A stretch of DNA of 64,000 nucleotides from Limnovirga soli (GCF_013106755.1 NZ_WHPF01000011.1:1-64000); one strand, 5' to 3'; counted from the stretch's first letter, positions 49,890 to 59,259 are shown. Notes: generated by a model from the sequence alone, not told the origin. Made by a program: numbers and translations.

Positions 49890-50744
49890 GTGCGTAACAT
49901 CTTTTTGTTTATACGTCGTTTTTTTAACCTGATACTTTTCTTTGTATTACAGGGGGTGGCCATATATATACTTGCAACCTATAATAAAACACACGAAGCA
50001 GTTTTAGGCGCCGTAGCCAACGAGGTTACGGGAAATATTAGCCAGCAGTATAATAATGTGGAGTATTATTTTCAGCTAAAGAAAACCAACGAGGCGCTGG
50101 CTAAAGAAAATGCACAGTTAAGAAACCAGCTAAAATCCAGTTTCGATAACCCCGATACAGCACTGGTAGTTAAAACTGATTCCCTTTTAAAAGATACATT
50201 GGGTTTAGTACGCAAGTACAATTTTCTTTACGCCAAAGTGGTAAACAATTCTTTTACTGAGGAAAATAATTATATAACCCTGCACCGCGGTGCCTTACAG
50301 GGCGTAACTACCAATATGGCCGTAATTGGTCCAGAGGGTATTGTAGGCAAAGTAATTATGGTAAGCGATAATTACAGCCGGGTAATGAGCTTGCTAAACC
50401 GTAAAAGCAAGGTAAGTGCCATGCTAAAAAAAGGCTTCTACTCCGGCGATCTGGAGTGGGATGGCGGTAACCCGGCCTTTTTAACCCTTAGCAAAATTTC
50501 CAAAAGCGCCCAGCCAAAAAAGGGTGATACGGTGTTAACAAGTAATATTTCAGAAAAACTTAGCTTCCCTCCCGGTCTGGTAGTAGGTACGGTAGAAGCT
50601 ATTATACCCGATACAGAAAGCAGTTTTCTTACTTTAAAAATACGCTCGGCCACCAATTTCTTTAGCCTGCAATATGTGTATTTAACCGGAAACCTGTTAG
50701 GTAAAGAACAGCAGGACTTAGAAGATAAAACACCTAAAGACTAA
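49890..50744 (+). CDS. mreC: Rod shape-determining protein MreC
   Basis: 284 aa starting at GTG (49890-49892); the frame continues upstream to a TTG at 49845, but residues after the GTG (RNIFLFIRRFFNLILFF) match the usual MreC beginning. One N-terminal TM (about 10-28), a coiled coil (about 50-85) and the MreC beta-barrel domain with GALQGVTTNMAVIGPEGIVGKV and SAMLKKGFYSGDLEW. Periplasmic scaffold of the elongation complex. It follows mreB by 72 bp and precedes mreD by 2 bp. Confidence 0.93.
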   Translation: MRNIFLFIRRFFNLILFFVLQGVAIYILATYNKTHEAVLGAVANEVTGNISQQYNNVEYYFQLKKTNEALAKENAQLRNQLKSSFDNPDTALVVKTDSLLKDTLGLVRKYNFLYAKVVNNSFTEENNYITLHRGALQGVTTNMAVIGPEGIVGKVIMVSDNYSRVMSLLNRKSKVSAMLKKGFYSGDLEWDGGNPAFLTLSKISKSAQPKKGDTVLTSNISEKLSFPPGLVVGTVEAIIPDTESSFLTLKIRSATNFFSLQYVYLTGNLLGKEQQDLEDKTPKD

Positions 50745-50746
50745 TC

Positions 50747-51277
50747 ATGAGCAGCCTGCTTAAAAATATTATTCGTTTTATATGCTTTATACTGGTACAG
50801 GCATTTATATTAGATAAAGTGCCGCCATTGCATCAATATGTAAAACCCATTTTTTATTTCCTGTTTATACTATGGCTGCCCTTTACTATTAACCGCAGCT
50901 GGCAAATGATTATTGCTTTTGCCTTTGGCTTAAGCATGGATTACTTTTCTGGTACGCCCGGCCTGCATGCTATACCCTGCGTATTAATTGCCTATCTGCG
51001 TCCATTTTTACTAAACATATTATTACCCCGCGAAACCACCGAAGTAAGTTATGCCGAACCCAGTATTAAAAGCCTGGGTCTGGTGCCCTATGCAGTGTAT
51101 ATTCTAATACTTACGTTTATCCACCATAGTTGCCTGGTATTTATAGAATGGTTAGAGTTTGGTGACTTTTTATATTTTGTAGCCAAAGTAGCCGCCTGCA
51201 CCGGCATTAGTTTACTGCTCATTTTTGTAACAGAATTATTATTCCCCCGTAAGGCTAAATACCGTACCAATGCCTAA
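50747..51277 (+). CDS. mreD: Rod shape-determining protein MreD
   Basis: 176 aa, about five hydrophobic helices, with NRSWQMIIAFAFGLSMDYFSGTPGLHAI near 45-72, characteristic of Bacteroidetes MreD. Inner-membrane partner of MreC. Two bp after mreC. The usual following genes, a PBP2 transpeptidase (mrdA) and rodA, are not next; a family A repeat and a small membrane-protein gene follow. Confidence 0.9.
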   Translation: MSSLLKNIIRFICFILVQAFILDKVPPLHQYVKPIFYFLFILWLPFTINRSWQMIIAFAFGLSMDYFSGTPGLHAIPCVLIAYLRPFLLNILLPRETTEVSYAEPSIKSLGLVPYAVYILILTFIHHSCLVFIEWLEFGDFLYFVAKVAACTGISLLLIFVTELLFPRKAKYRTNA

Positions 51278-51292
51278 GGCAAAATAGTATGG

Positions 51293-51346
51293 GCCCGGCT
51301 GTAGTAGAATAAGCAACTTTACTTGCGTCGCACTCTTGTGCGGTTA
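51293..51346 (-). repeat. Family A hairpin repeat, copy A16
   Basis: GCCCGGCT, AACTTTACTTGC and core GTCGCACTCTTGTGC (51327-51341). It lies in the gap right after mreD. Confidence 0.78.
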
Positions 51347-51515
51347 GATACTTTATTGGACTTTTTAAGAAGTAAATTATTGTAAAATCTTCTGGCAAAG
51401 CCTCAAATTCGTTTTGTTAGGCCTTTCCTAACAAGGCTATCCTCCACAAACCTGAGCAACATCATTTTTATCCTGCTTATAACCTATTACATTAGGTGTT
51501 TCAAAATTATAAGCA

Positions 51516-51914
51516 ATGAAAACCTCAGTTAAGTTATTTTACTGGCTGCCAAGGATTATTTGTATGCTTGCCATTTTATTTGTAAGCCTGTTTGCAGCCG
51601 ATGCATTTCAATCAAATTTTTCAATTGGAGAACAATTAGCAGATTTTGCCATTCACCTGATACCCTCTTTTATTTTGCTGGGCTTTTTATTGATTGCGTG
51701 GAAATGGGAATTTATTGGGGGTATTATTTTTACAGTGCTTGGACTAGTTATGACACCAGTTATTTTTTACCATAATTACAGCGTAAACCACTTTTCTGTA
51801 ACACAATGTGTGGGTATTATATCAATGATTACTGTTCCGTTTATGGTAGTGGGAGTACTGTTTATTGTCAGCCATTTTAAACATAAAAAAATGGGCATTT
51901 TGCGAGGCACCTAA
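51516..51914 (+). CDS. Four-TM membrane protein (DUF7670-like)
   Basis: 132 aa with helices near 10-30, 41-62, 65-87 and 95-118. The pattern LPRIICMLAILFVSLFAADAF at the start and LIAWKWEFIGGIIFTVLG in the middle resembles a widespread family of small Bacteroidetes/Firmicutes membrane proteins of unknown function. A perfect 8-bp hairpin (51414-51434) lies in the region upstream. It is not obviously part of the mre operon (238 bp away). Confidence 0.7.
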   Translation: MKTSVKLFYWLPRIICMLAILFVSLFAADAFQSNFSIGEQLADFAIHLIPSFILLGFLLIAWKWEFIGGIIFTVLGLVMTPVIFYHNYSVNHFSVTQCVGIISMITVPFMVVGVLFIVSHFKHKKMGILRGT

Positions 51915-51993
51915 ACAATTGCTAATACCGCTAAACAATTATAAGGAAATACAATCTACTGTTAAATAGTTAACTAAATAACTAACGTAGCCT

Positions 51994-52063
51994 GCTGCCC
52001 ACAGCTATGCCGTACAAGAGTGCGACGCAAGTAAAGCAGCCCATTGTTGCTATTGCCGGGCTA
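51994..52063 (+). repeat. Family A hairpin repeat, copy A17
   Basis: GCTGC (51994-51998) / GCAGC (52036-52040) stem around GTACAAGAGTGCGACGCAAG, then TTGCCGGGCTA. In the convergent gap before the acylase gene. Confidence 0.8.
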
Positions 52064-52075
52064 CTAATTAGCACC

Positions 52076-54259
52076 CTACTCGCCGGGGTGATAGGTTTTT
52101 TGTACATGCTGCAACACATCTTCCTTATAAAAAAGTACCTCCTTAAATTGGCCATTGATATACATATTGGCCTGATCGGTAAAATGTGAGGAGGAAGGAT
52201 CTCCACTCTCCCCGCCGGTAAGTAAAGATTTTGCTTTTATTCTTTTACCAAATTCTACAGCACAAATAAAACTATTACCATTAAAGCCATAACGCTTGCT
52301 GGTACCCGGATAATACCTGCTTACAAAGGATGGCAAAGAACCCCAGGTAGAAGCTGCCCTGCCCACCGCCATACTTTCCAAACTATCGCTAAACATTTCG
52401 TTGGGGTAAGCGCCATTACGCTGGTACCTGTTTATTGTGCCCCAGCTTACCTGCCAGGTGCCAAAACGGTTGCTAAGGCTGGTTACGGTTTGCTGCAAAG
52501 CATTCATCAGCGTAGCGGCAGACACAGTATCGGTATAGCGTTTAAAAAATAGTGGCTCATCAGGAAATTCATCATCGCGTACCCCTTTAAAAATGGCAGG
52601 TAATAATTGCTCACCCCATTCTACAGCAAGTGTTGTAGCAATAGAGTTTGCAGTGGCATATTTATCCCATTCCTGTAAAACAGCAATTGGTTGTGCCAGG
52701 GCATTGTATTGGGCCGCATTAGTAAGGGCTGTTTTTTGCCAGGCAGCAAACAGGGTTGGCAGCAAATCTTCAAAACCCGCTAAATAGGTATTGTAACCAG
52801 CGGCTATTACTTTATCTAAAGTGTATTGGTTGTAACTGCCCAAAACCCTTACTGCATTAATACCCCGGTAATTTTCTCCATCGGGTACCATATAGGCGGG
52901 ATAATTTTCTTTTGCCGGACTATTAGCCCCGGCTACTGTAAATGGCGTTGAATTGCAGTTTTGCAGCCAGCCATTTGCCGGGTTTATTACCTGGTATAAA
53001 TCACTAACCGCATGAAACCCCTTCCATTCAGTAGCCGAAGTTGTACCATCAACAGGTTGGTTCCAATCCAGTTTTGTATCGCGTTTGGGCATAAAATTGC
53101 CATGCCAATAAGCAATATTGCCTTCAGCATCGGCATATACGGTATTATTGCTGGTATTGCTGTGCAGATTAAGCACTTGCTTAAAGTCGGCAAAACTATT
53201 GGCTTTGGTACGCTGCCAGCATTGTATTAACCCATTCTTTATGCGGTTTTCAGCTTTTACACTTATCCATTGGCCATTGCGTTCTGTCATTACCGGGCCA
53301 TGGCCTGTATAATAGGTAGTAATATTTTTTGTTAGCAGTGTATTGCCGGCTTTATAGCGAAGACTAACGGGTTTTTGTATTACGGGTTTTTCCGCATTAT
53401 CGTATTTATAAAAAAGTGTTTTGTCTTTCCGCGTAATTTTTTCTGTATACAAGTCGGCCACATCTACTCCGCTGGAGGTATGCATCCAGCCACAATGTTC
53501 ATTAAAGCCCTGATAAATAAAAAACTGTCCCCAGGTTACTGCGCCATAGGCATTCAGTCCTTCTTCGCTAACCATTTGCACTTCGGGCCTGAAATAAAAA
53601 GTTACATGTGGGTTAATATACAAGATAGCATTGCCCGATGCAGTAACAGATGGCGAAAAGGCAAAACCATTTGAGCCGGTTTGTAGACGTTCGGTATTTA
53701 CTATAGCAGCGCTGGTTTTATTCGTTATACCGGTATAAAAATTTTTAACATCATCTGCGGTAATGCCTGATGTATTAATGGCGCCAATGCTGCCATCGGT
53801 CCACAAGTAGGCATACCATGGTTCAAAATGGGTAAGTAATGCGGGATGTATATTGGGGTGTTTATATAAATAATAATTAATGCCATCGGCAAAAGCTTCC
53901 AACAGTTTTTTCATCCAGGGGGCACTGTTATTGTAGTCGGTTTTTGCATCGGCACTATCAATAATCAGCCGCATCAACAGGTCGTTATATAATTCGCTTT
54001 CACCCTTCACCTCTGCTACGCGGCCCAGTTTTTCTATATAATTCATTTCAACGCGGCTAAAATCATCTTCGCATTGGGCATATAAAAGTCCAAAAACTGC
54101 ATCTGCATCCGTTTTGCCATAGATATGCGGAATGCCCCAGTTATCGCGAATAATGGTAACATTGGCGGCCATTTTCGCACAACGCTGTACATCGGCAGGG
54201 GTAAAATGCTGCGCCAATAATTGTACGGGCAAAAGCAGTAGCACTAATAATTTCTTCAT
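52076..54259 (-). CDS. Secreted penicillin acylase family (Ntn) amidohydrolase
   Basis: 727 aa from the ATG at 54259 (signal peptide MKKLLVLLLLPVQLLAQ). The N-terminal domain has VTIIRDNWGIPHIYGKTDADAVFG near 30-53. The autocatalytic nucleophile Ser is in TGSNGFAFSP near residue 195, and the beta-subunit start is followed by INPHVTFYFRPEVQMV and GFNEHCGWMHTSSG. It is made as a precursor and should self-cleave before the Ser into alpha (about 170 aa after the signal) and beta (about 530 aa) chains. Substrate could be an acylated amino acid, homoserine lactone or lipopeptide; this cannot be chosen from sequence alone. Confidence 0.88.
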   Translation of the reverse strand: MKKLLVLLLLPVQLLAQHFTPADVQRCAKMAANVTIIRDNWGIPHIYGKTDADAVFGLLYAQCEDDFSRVEMNYIEKLGRVAEVKGESELYNDLLMRLIIDSADAKTDYNNSAPWMKKLLEAFADGINYYLYKHPNIHPALLTHFEPWYAYLWTDGSIGAINTSGITADDVKNFYTGITNKTSAAIVNTERLQTGSNGFAFSPSVTASGNAILYINPHVTFYFRPEVQMVSEEGLNAYGAVTWGQFFIYQGFNEHCGWMHTSSGVDVADLYTEKITRKDKTLFYKYDNAEKPVIQKPVSLRYKAGNTLLTKNITTYYTGHGPVMTERNGQWISVKAENRIKNGLIQCWQRTKANSFADFKQVLNLHSNTSNNTVYADAEGNIAYWHGNFMPKRDTKLDWNQPVDGTTSATEWKGFHAVSDLYQVINPANGWLQNCNSTPFTVAGANSPAKENYPAYMVPDGENYRGINAVRVLGSYNQYTLDKVIAAGYNTYLAGFEDLLPTLFAAWQKTALTNAAQYNALAQPIAVLQEWDKYATANSIATTLAVEWGEQLLPAIFKGVRDDEFPDEPLFFKRYTDTVSAATLMNALQQTVTSLSNRFGTWQVSWGTINRYQRNGAYPNEMFSDSLESMAVGRAASTWGSLPSFVSRYYPGTSKRYGFNGNSFICAVEFGKRIKAKSLLTGGESGDPSSSHFTDQANMYINGQFKEVLFYKEDVLQHVQKTYHPGE

Positions 54260-54300
54260 ATCAACAAGTTGTATGGGCAATTTATTTTAAAATTATTGTT

Positions 54301-54370
54301 GTACCCAACTTTTATACAAATGGCATCTCCGCTTGCGTCGCACACTTCAGGGTTTGGGGTATAATGCAGC
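54301..54370 (-). repeat. Family A/B mosaic repeat, copy A18
   Basis: GGCATCTCCGCTTGCGTCGCAC (split core A) continues into TTCAGGGTT, the family B right arm. GCAT (54323-54326) pairs with ATGC (54364-54367). Confidence 0.72.
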
Positions 54371-54384
54371 AAAAAATACACTAG

Positions 54385-55032
54385 TTAATTACAAACCCAA
54401 ACCAAACAAATTTCATCAAAGCAGGTATAATTGGCCTGTAATGCCTTTTGTAATTGAGGATGGTTGAACAAGGCACCAAAAACCCCTTTTTGGGCAAGGT
54501 TAAATGGCAAAAGCAGCATATGTTCACTAAAATCTACGCCACCAAGCCCCCACCATTTATACACCGCTTCTTTGGCGCACCACAATAAAGTAAGTTGTTG
54601 TAAATTAAAGCCAGCTTCCTCATGGTCAGCTAAATTAGTGTTTAGTCCAAACCCGGTTATTTCATCAGTATGCAGAAATTTTTTACTAATGCTATATAGT
54701 TTTTGGGTGGGTATTTCAATATCTATACCTACCCGCATTTGGCTGCTTACAATGGCTGCCGCATAATTACCACAGTGCGAAATAGAAAAATGGTATTGCT
54801 CATTCGGCAGGTAAGGTTTACGGGTATCGGCCACTAATAGTTCTTCGTAAGGAAAATCAGGAAATAAATACTGCAATAAAAACCTGCCTGCAAGGTGTTG
54901 TAATTTTTTATGTGGATGATGAATAGCTGCCTGTAAAGGCACTTTGTCCAGAAAAAAAGAAAGTGGTTCTTCAATTTTCCAAATGCCCAGTTTTGTTGTT
55001 TGGTTAATATTATGTTGATAAAACAGTGGCAT
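54385..55032 (-). CDS. 4'-phosphopantetheinyl transferase (Sfp type)
   Basis: 215 aa. It transfers phosphopantetheine from CoA to carrier proteins. Magnesium and CoA motifs are visible: FSISHCGNYAAAIVS (about 81-95), VGIDIE (about 101-106) and LLWCAKEAVYKWWG (about 149-162). Length fits the family. No polyketide or nonribosomal peptide gene is nearby; the substrate may be the fatty-acid carrier protein. It is separated from the acylase gene by a repeat. Confidence 0.9.
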   Translation of the reverse strand: MPLFYQHNINQTTKLGIWKIEEPLSFFLDKVPLQAAIHHPHKKLQHLAGRFLLQYLFPDFPYEELLVADTRKPYLPNEQYHFSISHCGNYAAAIVSSQMRVGIDIEIPTQKLYSISKKFLHTDEITGFGLNTNLADHEEAGFNLQQLTLLWCAKEAVYKWWGLGGVDFSEHMLLLPFNLAQKGVFGALFNHPQLQKALQANYTCFDEICLVWVCN

Positions 55033-55166
55033 GCTAATATTTACAGATTTAGATTGCAGATTTACGATTTATTTGCAGAACATTTGCCTTATTTAAGAAG
55101 GGGCAGTATATAGCCTTACATATAAACCTGCTGCTCCAGGCAGCAAAAGCATAAAATGAACAGATC

Positions 55167-55703
55167 ATGATTTTATCTGACAGCCGTATTTTGGAAGAGA
55201 TGGATAAAGGCACAATTAAAGTAGTGCCATATAACAGAGAATGTTTGGGAAGTAATAGTTACGATGTGCATTTGGGTAAATGGCTTGCCACGTACAAAGA
55301 GCATATTATAGATGCCAAAAAACATAACCAGATAGAGCATTTTGAAATTCCTGAAGAGGGTTTTGTTTTATACCCGCATATTTTTTATTTGGGTGTTACA
55401 GAAGAATATACAGAAACCCATGCCCATGTGCCTTTTTTGGAAGGTAAATCTTCTACGGGCCGTTTGGGTATTGATATACATGCCACTGCCGGCAAGGGCG
55501 ATGTGGGTTTTTGCGGCAACTGGACATTGGAAATATCTGTAAAGCAACCGGTAAAAGTATATAAAGGCATGCCCATTGGCCAGCTGATTTATTTTCCTGT
55601 GGATGGTATTGTGGAAGTGAAATACAATGAGAAAAAGGGCGCCAAATATAGCGGACAAATTAGCAAGCCGGTAGAAAGCATGATGTGGAAGAATGTGTTT
55701 TAA
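55167..55703 (+). CDS. dcd: dCTP deaminase
   Basis: 178 aa, family length. It converts dCTP to dUTP in thymidylate supply. Signature blocks: LGSNSYDVHLG (28-38) and FLEGKSSTGRLGIDIHATAGKGDVGF (split, about 89-114), with the catalytic Glu-His context as in Dcd. Cytoplasmic. Start ATG at 55167; followed 28 bp later by the DUF1684 gene. Confidence 0.93.
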   Translation: MILSDSRILEEMDKGTIKVVPYNRECLGSNSYDVHLGKWLATYKEHIIDAKKHNQIEHFEIPEEGFVLYPHIFYLGVTEEYTETHAHVPFLEGKSSTGRLGIDIHATAGKGDVGFCGNWTLEISVKQPVKVYKGMPIGQLIYFPVDGIVEVKYNEKKGAKYSGQISKPVESMMWKNVF

Positions 55704-55731
55704 TATCTTGTGTTAAGAAGGAGAAATAATT

Positions 55732-56331
55732 ATGAAAAAGCCGGTGTTGATTTTGCTGATATGTTGTTTTACGATGGGTAGTTTTGCGCAGAAGGATACG
55801 GCTGCAATAAATGATATTAAAAGCTTTCAGGAAGAATTGTTACATGAATATGCCGACCCGGCCTTATCGCCCATAAAGCCGGAAAGTGCTGCCAAGTTTA
55901 AAGGCATACATTTTTTTGATATTGATACCCGTTATATTGTAACCGCGAAGTTTACCCGAACACCCAATGAGAAAATTTTTGAAATGGCTACCAGTGGCGA
56001 TGTTAAAAAGCAGTATGTAAAATATGGCATTGCCAGTTTTAGTTTATTGGGGCAGGAATACAAATTGTCTTTATACCAGTCAATTGCCTTGCTAAGCAAT
56101 AAAAAATACAGGAACTATCTTTTTATTCCTTTCAGGGATGCGAGCAGCGGCAAAGAAACTTATGGTGCCGGCCGTTATATTGACGTTTTAATACCAGAAG
56201 GCGAAACGATTGTTATTAATTTTAATAAAGCTTATCACCCCTACTGTGCTTATACAGAAGGGTATAATTGCCCTATTCCACCCAGGGAGAATTATATACC
56301 TGTTAAAGTGCTGGCAGGTGTAAAATTGTAA
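55732..56331 (+). CDS. DUF1684 family secreted protein
   Basis: 199 aa. Signal peptide 1-19 (ending SFAQ). The domain is recognised by FQEELLHEYADPALSPI and the C-terminal GRYIDVLIPEGETIVINFNKAYHPYCAYTEGYNCPIPPRENYIPV (read in pieces), which is the family's most conserved part. Function unknown; it is probably periplasmic. It follows dcd closely on the same strand and is convergent with YceI across a family A repeat. Confidence 0.88.
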   Translation: MKKPVLILLICCFTMGSFAQKDTAAINDIKSFQEELLHEYADPALSPIKPESAAKFKGIHFFDIDTRYIVTAKFTRTPNEKIFEMATSGDVKKQYVKYGIASFSLLGQEYKLSLYQSIALLSNKKYRNYLFIPFRDASSGKETYGAGRYIDVLIPEGETIVINFNKAYHPYCAYTEGYNCPIPPRENYIPVKVLAGVKL

Positions 56332-56351
56332 AAATCCCATTGACTCTCACT

Positions 56352-56423
56352 GCTGCATAGCATTACCAAACGCACAAGAGTGCGACGCAAGAGCAGCCTG
56401 ATTATTGCTTTGTTGCCGGGTAC
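56352..56423 (+). repeat. Family A hairpin repeat, copy A19
   Basis: GCTGC (56352-56356) / GCAGC (56393-56397) stem, GCTGCATAG-ATTACC left arm and TTGCCGGGTA right arm. Convergent gap. Confidence 0.8.
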
Positions 56424-56441
56424 AATAACTTGACAGTTATT

Positions 56442-56957
56442 TTAATTTGCCTGTACTTTTAGTGTGATAATGGCTTCATCTGAAAGGGTAAGCGTAGTGC
56501 CGCCAATACCATAATCTTTACGGCTGATGGAGAAACTGCCCTGGAACAAATAGCCTTTGCCCGATGCAACTGATGTATAAGGAAAGCTGATGGTTTTAGT
56601 AATTCCTTTTATAGTAAGCGTTCCGGTTATATTGCTGCTGGTTACGGCTGTACTTTTAAAACGGATGAGCGGAAATTTTTCTACATTAAAATACTCTTCT
56701 CCACGCAGGTGTCCATCGCGGCTATCGATGCCTGTGTTAACTGTTTTTACATCTATAGACATATCAAAAACTGCGGTGGCGGGGTTGTCTTTATCCCATT
56801 TGATATTGCCCTGTAAACCTTTAAAATTTCCCTTGGTGGGTATGCCAAAATTTTTGATGGTAAAAGTTACTGCATCAGTTGTGTCAACAGGTTTAAGATC
56901 GGTTATTGTGAAAGCAAATAAAAATACCGGTAAAATAAGTAAGGCTAATTTCTTCAT
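56442..56957 (-). CDS. YceI-like periplasmic lipocalin
   Basis: 171 aa from the ATG at 56957 (MKKLALLILPVFLFAF); the longer frame to 56984 is less likely. A YceI fold follows, with AVTFTIKNFGIPTKGNFKGLQG near 30-51, and LRGEEYFNVEKFPLIRFKST and GTLTIKGITKTISFP further on. Family members bind isoprenoid-like lipids such as ubiquinone. It lies 54 bp after the PfkB gene and is the last of the codirectional run that begins with the carotenoid genes, so a lipid-binding link is possible but unproven. Confidence 0.85.
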   Translation of the reverse strand: MKKLALLILPVFLFAFTITDLKPVDTTDAVTFTIKNFGIPTKGNFKGLQGNIKWDKDNPATAVFDMSIDVKTVNTGIDSRDGHLRGEEYFNVEKFPLIRFKSTAVTSSNITGTLTIKGITKTISFPYTSVASGKGYLFQGSFSISRKDYGIGGTTLTLSDEAIITLKVQAN

Positions 56958-57011
56958 TCTTTTTTTGGAGTGTGTGTACAACAATTATTCCTTTTTTCCG
57001 TAACGGAGTAA

Positions 57012-57935
57012 TTATTGCATAAAATTATAAATTCTTTCTACATCTGTAATATTGCACAGGGCGGTACCATCGTTTATAGTAGCGGCCGTACCACATGCCA
57101 CACCATATTGCAATACATTCTTAAGTGGCCAGCCTTTTGTTAAAGCTACCAATATACCTGCCACCATGCTATCGCCGGCACCTACTGTGCTTTTGCGCTT
57201 AACGGCCGGTGCGGCTACATGCACATATTCTGTAGCTGTAATAAGCATGGCGCCTGCTGCACCCATTGATACTACCATAATTTCGCAACCGCCTTTATTG
57301 ATGATGCTGCGGGCAGCTTCTACTACATTGGTAGAGTCTAATTCTGCTACGCCGCAAAGTGTACTTAATTCACCCAAATTTGGTTTTACCAGATAAACGC
57401 CACATTGCAAAGCATGTTCCAGGGCTTCTTCTGAGGTATCTACTACCAGTTTGGCATTTTTTTCTTTTACTATTTGGGCCAGCTCATCGTAAAAAGTTAG
57501 AGGAACGCCCCGGGCATTGCTGCCACTTATTACGGCGTATTCATACCCGTTACTATTTCTTAATTCATCCAGTACAGCACGCCATTCATGTTCCTGCAGA
57601 ATACCGCCTGGCATACCAAAACGGTATTGCTGGTTGGTGGAACTATCGAGTACAATCAGGTTTTCTCTGGTATAGCCATTAAAGGGTATAGCAATGGCAT
57701 CTATTTCTTCCTGCTTTATGAGTTGTTGAAAAAAATTGCCGGTATGGCCACCACATAAAAATAAAGCTGTTGAATTACCGCCCAGTTTTTTTATGGCTCT
57801 GGAAACATTGATACCGCCGCCACCAGGTTCAAATTTGGGTTGTGAGCATCTAAGTTTTTTCTCTGGCGCAATAGAATCTATAACAGTGCTTTTATCTATG
57901 GCTGCATTAGTGGTGATAGTTACAATCTTTTCCAT
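57012..57935 (-). CDS. PfkB-family sugar kinase (1-phosphofructokinase/PfkB type)
   Basis: 307 aa. It shows the PfkB signatures PGGGGINVSRAIKKLGG (about 37-53) and VGAGDSMVAGILVAL (about 249-263, the catalytic GAGD). The N-terminus MEKIVTITTNAAIDKS and the size fit 1-phosphofructokinase or the minor 6-phosphofructokinase; the two cannot be separated by eye. Cytoplasmic. It lies 96 bp downstream of crtY on the same strand; the relation to carotenoid synthesis is unclear. Confidence 0.87.
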   Translation of the reverse strand: MEKIVTITTNAAIDKSTVIDSIAPEKKLRCSQPKFEPGGGGINVSRAIKKLGGNSTALFLCGGHTGNFFQQLIKQEEIDAIAIPFNGYTRENLIVLDSSTNQQYRFGMPGGILQEHEWRAVLDELRNSNGYEYAVISGSNARGVPLTFYDELAQIVKEKNAKLVVDTSEEALEHALQCGVYLVKPNLGELSTLCGVAELDSTNVVEAARSIINKGGCEIMVVSMGAAGAMLITATEYVHVAAPAVKRKSTVGAGDSMVAGILVALTKGWPLKNVLQYGVACGTAATINDGTALCNITDVERIYNFMQ

Positions 57936-58006
57936 AAAGGTTAATTAAATTGAAGTGCAAAGTAATGCCTAAAGCACATTACAATTTTATGATATGTATC
58001 ATTTCT

Positions 58007-58031
58007 TTTCTTAAAACTTTAGTTTAAGAAA
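58007..58031 (-). terminator. AT-rich hairpin downstream of crtY
   Basis: TTTCTTAAA (58007-58015) and TTTAAGAAA (58023-58031) form a perfect 9-bp stem directly next to the crtY stop. It has no T-run after it, so it may be a weak terminator or a stability element. Confidence 0.45.
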
Positions 58032-59201
58032 TTAATGTAAAAGCTGCCGCAGTGCGGCTGGTAAAAAGATGGAGGTGGGCACCGTACTCATTAATCGCAT
58101 ATCCTGTAACAGGGTAGATTCATTATCTAAAAAGCGCAAAACAGATTGGGGGGTATTTTTTTTAAAAAGAGTTTCAAAAATGGCATCTCCACCCATTTTA
58201 TTGGTGGTTAGTATATGTAGTAAGGTGGCATCGTAAAGATCAAAACGCTTTTGCAGCCATGATTTTTTTATAATTGGCGAATGCCCATTTAGCAAGGCAG
58301 CAATAATGGCATCGCTATGTTTTTGAATAAAGCGAAAAGTAAAACCACTGCTGGCTTTTGTTTGTCCGCCGGCCGTACCCAATGCCACCAATCTATCATC
58401 TCCCGGAGAAAATTGAAAACTGGTCATGGGTATTACACCAAATTCCTTTTGTTGGATGTTATAGGCTTTACCGGGATAATTTTCCTGCATATAATTTGCC
58501 AGTGCATCATCGTAAGCTTCGGATGCTAAGAGGGATGAAGTAAAAAGTGTGTATTCTACCAATGCTGTTTGGGTACTTAATGGCAATACATACACAAAAC
58601 TGGTACCGTGTTGCTGGTGCACCCTAAAGTCCATAAACCTTGCCAGTTCTTTTTCAAATAAGGGCTCTTCAGTTTCTATAAACCAGCCTTTAAAATGCTG
58701 TAATAATTTATAGGGTGCGTTGGGATGTTGTGGTGAGGCTTGCTTTAAAAAATGATCAGGGAAAATAATACTGTTAAAAACATAACCGGCCGTATAAGTG
58801 TTTCTATCTGTTATAACTGTTGCAGTGTTGGCATTGGTTACTGCTGACAATATGTTTTCTGTTGCAAAATATATATTGGGTGCTTTATGGGCCTGTTCCA
58901 GGATATGGGTATAAAAATCAATGCCCCTAATCATTTTATAAGTGTAGGGGGCAATATTAAAGCGGCCGGAAAAATTATTGGAATAAAAGGATATATCCTT
59001 CCATTGATGGTGTACCAAATGCTCAAAAGGGCCTGTTTGTTGCTCCCAAAAGCACCAGGTTCTGTCGTTGGTGTTTTTCGAAATATTATCTATTACCAAT
59101 ATTTCCTTATCTGTAAAAAAGGGGTGCTGCATCATTCTGTACAGTAAACTAAGTCCTGCACAGCCTGCGCCACTGATAATATAATCGTACTGAGTTTTCA
59201 A
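58032..59201 (-). CDS. crtY: Lycopene cyclase (CrtY/CrtL-type)
   Basis: 389 aa starting at TTG (59199-59201); no ATG precedes the FAD motif, so TTG is the likely start. It cyclises the ends of lycopene-type carotenoids to beta rings. The FAD-binding IISGAGCAGLSLLYRMM is at 8-24, the flavoprotein DRTWCFWE near 46-53, and the C-terminal ALGTAGGQTKASSGFTFRF near 290 is typical of lycopene cyclases. It is last in the crt operon, after crtZ; a 149-bp gap with a family A repeat separates them. Confidence 0.9.
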   Translation of the reverse strand: MKTQYDYIISGAGCAGLSLLYRMMQHPFFTDKEILVIDNISKNTNDRTWCFWEQQTGPFEHLVHHQWKDISFYSNNFSGRFNIAPYTYKMIRGIDFYTHILEQAHKAPNIYFATENILSAVTNANTATVITDRNTYTAGYVFNSIIFPDHFLKQASPQHPNAPYKLLQHFKGWFIETEEPLFEKELARFMDFRVHQQHGTSFVYVLPLSTQTALVEYTLFTSSLLASEAYDDALANYMQENYPGKAYNIQQKEFGVIPMTSFQFSPGDDRLVALGTAGGQTKASSGFTFRFIQKHSDAIIAALLNGHSPIIKKSWLQKRFDLYDATLLHILTTNKMGGDAIFETLFKKNTPQSVLRFLDNESTLLQDMRLMSTVPTSIFLPAALRQLLH

Positions 59202-59259
59202 TGGCAGGCAATATAATTGTTATGCAACAGTGCAGAGTAGATTATATAGAGGTTTATTT

